A DNA stretch of 8,094 nucleotides from Candidatus Rhabdochlamydia sp. (GTDB lineage: Bacteria; Chlamydiota; Chlamydiia; Chlamydiales; Rhabdochlamydiaceae), in contig JASHWM010000049.1 in the NCBI GenBank assembly GCA_030044075.1, forward strand, positions 1 to 8,094. Reading direction: 5' to 3'. Each line of letters starts with the position of its first letter. Positions within the stretch are counted from its first letter, which is position 1. The translations under genes were made by a program, and so were the position numbers. Below, piece by piece: positions 4,474 through 8,094 of the stretch. The notes below the pieces were generated by a model. It was given only the letters and a program-made list of their open reading frames with translations. It did not search any database and had not been told where the DNA came from.

Positions 4474-7400
4474 ATGTCTTGGGTCCCGCTTCACGTACAT
4501 TCCCAATATTCGATACTCGATTCCTCCGCTTCGATTGGAGCGATGGTCAAAAAGGCGCAGGCCTTTCAAATGTCGGCGGTGGCTTTAACAGACCAGGGCA
4601 ACCTTTATGGCGCAGTAGAGTTTTACAAAGCTTGCAAAGGTGCGGGGATCCGCCCGATCTTGGGAAGCGAACTGTACTTGGCCCCAACCTCTCGCCTAGA
4701 AAAGAAAAAAATTCCTGGCTACCCTACTGGTTCTCCTCTGATCCTTTTGGCAAAAAACCAAACGGGGTATCGGAACCTTTGCAAATTAAGTTCTCTTGGT
4801 TTTTTAGAAGGCTTTTACTATACGCCAAGGATTGACAAAGAATTGCTCGTGCAGCATGCGGATGGCCTCATCTGCATTGCAGGTTCTTTGGGGAGCACTT
4901 TGGCGAGCTTTGCCACTTTAGAGAAAAAAGATGAGCTCATGCAAGAGGTCCGCTGGTATCTGGACCTTTTCAAAGAAGACTTTTATCTCGAGGTGCAGCG
5001 ACATGTCATGAACGAGGAAGACATCCGCGCAAGCGGCATGGAAAATGAGTCGTGGCTCTATCAAAAATACCAGGACAATGTAAAAAAGCAGGAGATCATC
5101 ATCGACTGCTACCGGGACATCTCATCGAAGGTCGGCGTGAAGTGTGTTGCCACCAACGGTTCGCACTATATCGAAAAAGAGGACTGGAAAGCTCACGAAA
5201 TTCTCATGAACATCCAATCTGGAGAACCATGCGAGATTTGGGAGAGGGATTCTTTTGGGAATCCAAAAGCGAAAGTGTTGAATCCAAAAAGGCAGACCTA
5301 CGCAAACCAGGAACTGTATTTCAAGTCCCCTGAAGAGATGAAGCGGGTTTTTTCCGATTTCGAGGAAGCTGTAGCTGTGACGCTCGATATTGCGGCCAGC
5401 TGCGAGGTGTCTTTAGATTTTCAGACCAAATACTATCCTGTCTATGTGCCCCCTCATCTTGAAGGAAAGGTAATTGATGAGGCAAAGAGGGCAGGAGAAG
5501 CGGAAAAACACCTTGTCCATCTTTGTGAGACAGGGATTGAAAAGAGATACTCCAAAGAACACTTGGCTGCAGTCCAAGAGAAATATCCAGAGAGGGATCC
5601 TCTCCAGGTCATCCGCGAGAGGCTTGCCTACGAGCTCAGCATCATTATTCCCAAAGGGATGTGCGATTACTTGCTCATTGTATACGATTTTATCGCATGG
5701 GCAAAGTCGAACGGCATTCCAATGGGGCCTGGTAGAGGATCCGGAGCAGGCTCCATCATCCTCTACCTGATCGGAATTACCGATATTGAACCACTTCGGT
5801 TCAATTTGTTCTTCGAGCGCTTTATCAACCCTGAGCGGCTTTCCTATCCTGATATCGACGTCGACATCTGTATGGACCGCAGGCAGGAAGTCATCAATTA
5901 TACCGTATCGAAATATGGCAAAGATAAGGTCGCTCAAATTATCACATTTGGAACGATGAAGGCCAAAATGGCAATCAAAGATGTGGGCCGCGTGCTGAGC
6001 GTCCCACTTGCCAAAGTGAATGCGATTGCAAAACTTGTTCCCGAAGATCCGACCATGACTTTGGACAGAGCTTTTGAGATTGATGCCGACCTTCGCGCGC
6101 AATACGAAAACGATGAAGAGGTCAAAAGGCTGATCGATCTTGCTAAAAAGCTCGAAGGATCTGTCCGCAATACCGGCGTTCATGCTGCGGGGATCATTAT
6201 TTCTGCAGATCCTATCATGGAGCGCATCCCGGTGTGCCTTTCAAAGGACTCTGAGATTTTTACAACGCAGTTTTCCATGAAGCCCGTTGAGGCAGTCGGG
6301 ATGCTGAAAATTGATTTTCTTGGGCTCAAGACCCTCACTTGCATACAAAAAACGGTTGATGCCATCAAAGAAAATGGCACAGAGATCGATTGGGTGAACC
6401 TGCCTTTGAACAACAAGGAGACTTTTGATTTGCTCAATCAGGGAAAAACCTTGGGGATCTTTCAGCTAGAGTCCGGGGGCATGCAAGATCTGGCCAAGCA
6501 GCTTCATATTGATAAGTTTGAAGAGATCATCGCTGTCGGAGCCCTCTATAGGCCCGGACCAATGGAAATGATCCCATCCTTCATCCAGAGAAAGCACGGC
6601 AAAGAAGAGATCGAGATCGATCATCCCTTGATGGCGGATATTTTAGCCGAGACCTATGGCATTATGGTATACCAAGAGCAGGTGATGCTCATTGCCAGCA
6701 GGCTTGCCAGCTATAGCCTTGGCGAGGGCGATGTGCTCCGCAGGGCGATGGGAAAAAAAGATAAAGAGGAGATGGCAAAACAAAGGGAAAAGTTCCGCCT
6801 GGGCGCTATCAAAAATAACATCGATGAAGAAACTTCCATGAAGATCTTCGACAAAGTGGAAAAGTTCGCATCCTATGGTTTTAACAAGTCCCACGCGGCA
6901 GCATATGGTTTTCTGACGTATGTCACAGCATATCTTAAAGCGAACTACCCTGGCGAGTGGATGGCAGCCCTTATGACCTGCGATCGCGACGACCTTTCCA
7001 AGGTCGCAAAAGTGATCCGCGAATGCCAGTCCATGGAAATTCCCATCCTTCCCCCTGATGTCAATGAGTCAGGAAAAGAGTTTGTCTCAACATCGAAAGG
7101 GATCCGGTTTGCCCTGACAGCGATCAAAGGAGTTGGCGAGGGAGTTGTCGAAGTGATCATGAAGGAGAGGAAAAAAAGAGGGCACTTCAGCTCACTGTAT
7201 GACTTTTGCCAAAGGACGGACCTAAAGAAGGTTGGAAAAAAAGTCATCGAATACCTCATCGAGGCAGGCTGCTTTGACTTTACTTCCTGGAAAAGACAGG
7301 CCATGATCGAGAGTATCGATCCCATGTTCAATGTCGCAAGCAAAGAGCAGGAAGAAAAAGAAAAAGGGGTCATGAACCTTTTCAGCTTGACCGATGATTT

Positions 7401-8094
7401 CACGAAGACGCATTTTTTAACACCCCCTGTCCTCAAACAGGAGGCTTCCAAGCAGGCCCTCCTTCGCAGAGAAAAGGAACTCCTTGGATTTTACCTGACC
7501 GGCCATCCCATGGACGAATACCGCGATCTCATGAAGAAGTTGTCCTGCATTCCTTTCTCCGATCTTGAAAGCATGGACCAGGATACTGTCTGCCGGATCT
7601 GTTTTATTATCGAAACCCTCCAGGTTAAGATCGCCACAAAAAGCCAGAGGAAGTTCGCCATTCTTTCGATCAGCGACGGGATGGAGAGGTTTGAGCTTGC
7701 AGTATGGCCCGACCTGTATGAAGAAAAAAGCACTTTGATCATAGAAAACCAACTTCTCTATGCCGTCGTCGTCGTCGATAAAAAGGAATCTTTTAAATTG
7801 CAGCTCAAATGGCTTGGCGACCTCACATTAGCTAATGAAAAAATGATCCAAGAGTGCGATACTGTGCATCAAAAGGTGAAGCTTCAGGTAAAAATGAACG
7901 AATATTCTGATAAAAATGGAAAGAATGCGCCTTCCAAAAAAAGTGAAGAAAAGAAAGTCCCTTCGGGGAAACTGCTCGTCCATATCGATGCCGACCAGCT
8001 TCGTCTCAGCCAGGTCGTCAGTTTAAAAAAACTATTTTATTCCCATGCCGGCTCAACCCCTGTCTGTCTTCGTTTTCTTGGCAGAGGTTCCTAC
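4474..8094 (+). CDS. dnaE: DNA polymerase III alpha subunit (DnaE), C-terminus beyond the window
   Basis: The catalytic subunit of the replicative polymerase, open for 1207 codons to the window edge without a frameshift. Chlamydial DnaE is about 1240 residues as I recall, so only a short tail should be missing. Domains: PHP (about 5-240, starting WVPLHVHSQYS); palm and fingers with PMGPGRGSGAGS (416-427), PDIDVDICMD (459-468; catalytic Asp462 and Asp464), IDFLGLKTL (613-621; third catalytic Asp614), RPGP (about 694-697), LRRAMGKK (755-762) and YGFNKSHAAAY (about 801-811); a helix-hairpin-helix around IKGVGEG (884-890); a clamp-binding-like GVMNLF (965-970); an OB-fold (about 1035-1120); and a C-terminal region (from about 1138) of the kind that contacts tau. 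Several PHP metal ligands are replaced, so proofreading probably depends on a separate DnaQ. ATG 4474 is chosen because a TAA lies in frame at 4450 and the family N-terminus begins there. The Shine-Dalgarno is weak (AAGG, 11 bases away). Confidence 0.97.
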   Translation, partial: MSWVPLHVHSQYSILDSSASIGAMVKKAQAFQMSAVALTDQGNLYGAVEFYKACKGAGIRPILGSELYLAPTSRLEKKKIPGYPTGSPLILLAKNQTGYRNLCKLSSLGFLEGFYYTPRIDKELLVQHADGLICIAGSLGSTLASFATLEKKDELMQEVRWYLDLFKEDFYLEVQRHVMNEEDIRASGMENESWLYQKYQDNVKKQEIIIDCYRDISSKVGVKCVATNGSHYIEKEDWKAHEILMNIQSGEPCEIWERDSFGNPKAKVLNPKRQTYANQELYFKSPEEMKRVFSDFEEAVAVTLDIAASCEVSLDFQTKYYPVYVPPHLEGKVIDEAKRAGEAEKHLVHLCETGIEKRYSKEHLAAVQEKYPERDPLQVIRERLAYELSIIIPKGMCDYLLIVYDFIAWAKSNGIPMGPGRGSGAGSIILYLIGITDIEPLRFNLFFERFINPERLSYPDIDVDICMDRRQEVINYTVSKYGKDKVAQIITFGTMKAKMAIKDVGRVLSVPLAKVNAIAKLVPEDPTMTLDRAFEIDADLRAQYENDEEVKRLIDLAKKLEGSVRNTGVHAAGIIISADPIMERIPVCLSKDSEIFTTQFSMKPVEAVGMLKIDFLGLKTLTCIQKTVDAIKENGTEIDWVNLPLNNKETFDLLNQGKTLGIFQLESGGMQDLAKQLHIDKFEEIIAVGALYRPGPMEMIPSFIQRKHGKEEIEIDHPLMADILAETYGIMVYQEQVMLIASRLASYSLGEGDVLRRAMGKKDKEEMAKQREKFRLGAIKNNIDEETSMKIFDKVEKFASYGFNKSHAAAYGFLTYVTAYLKANYPGEWMAALMTCDRDDLSKVAKVIRECQSMEIPILPPDVNESGKEFVSTSKGIRFALTAIKGVGEGVVEVIMKERKKRGHFSSLYDFCQRTDLKKVGKKVIEYLIEAGCFDFTSWKRQAMIESIDPMFNVASKEQEEKEKGVMNLFSLTDDFTKTHFLTPPVLKQEASKQALLRREKELLGFYLTGHPMDEYRDLMKKLSCIPFSDLESMDQDTVCRICFIIETLQVKIATKSQRKFAILSISDGMERFELAVWPDLYEEKSTLIIENQLLYAVVVVDKKESFKLQLKWLGDLTLANEKMIQECDTVHQKVKLQVKMNEYSDKNGKNAPSKKSEEKKVPSGKLLVHIDADQLRLSQVVSLKKLFYSHAGSTPVCLRFLGRGSY

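Noticed and set aside
4454..4588. Small reading frame starting at the ATG in the hairpin loop before dnaE (44 codons), a possible leader peptide
   Set aside because: It overlaps the dnaE 5' end in another frame, has no ribosome-binding site, and gives a low-quality basic peptide; it is a shadow of dnaE.
5413..6183. Long minus-strand open frame of 256 codons opposite dnaE
   Set aside because: The plus strand here is unmistakable DnaE with its catalytic motifs. The antisense product resembles no protein and is a codon-bias shadow.
7767..7778. Four GTC codons in a row in dnaE, a possible microsatellite
   Set aside because: They encode a Val run in a beta strand of the OB-fold; four copies is too short to treat as a variable repeat.

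Overview
The window reads as a piece of chromosome from a member of the phylum Chlamydiota, probably one of the environmental (amoeba- or animal-associated) lineages rather than the genus Chlamydia. The argument is gene content and order: a SpoU/TrmL-type RNA methyltransferase, the Mip-type FKBP prolyl isomerase, histidyl-tRNA synthetase, a UhpC-type hexose-phosphate antiporter and the DNA polymerase III alpha subunit lie together. As I recall the Chlamydia trachomatis map (CT540 spoU, CT541 mip, CT542 aspS, CT543 hisS, CT544 uhpC, CT545 dnaE), this is the same block in the same divergent arrangement. Two differences stand out: aspS is missing between hisS and mip, and an unrecognised 205-codon gene lies between hisS and uhpC. 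The species cannot be named from the sequence.

Layout. The minus-strand half (1-2831) is a tight unit read right to left: unknown protein (2831-2214), hisS (2153-858), mip (844-98) and the first 33 codons of a trmL-like gene (101-1, running off the left edge). hisS and mip are separated by 13 bases, with the mip ribosome-binding site built onto the hisS stop codon. mip and trmL overlap by an ATGA. Translational coupling along this operon is therefore likely. Positions 2832-3005 are a divergent intergenic region with a plausible promoter for uhpC and a small inverted repeat in front of the unknown gene. The plus-strand half holds uhpC (3006-4394), a 79-base gap rich in dyad symmetry, and dnaE (4474 to the right edge, 1207 codons without its last stretch).

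Functional picture. Most of this is housekeeping: tRNA charging (HisS), tRNA or rRNA 2'-O-methylation (TrmL-like), envelope or periplasmic protein folding (Mip), import of host sugar phosphates (UhpC) and chromosome replication (DnaE). There is no mobile element, CRISPR array, rRNA or tRNA, and I do not see a new multi-gene system. The points most worth a second look are the long hairpin that ends two bases before the dnaE start and overlaps a candidate promoter; the loss of several metal ligands in the DnaE PHP domain; a Mip without a lipobox and with Gly where FKBPs have a key Asp; and the unrecognised gene that appears to lead the hisS operon.
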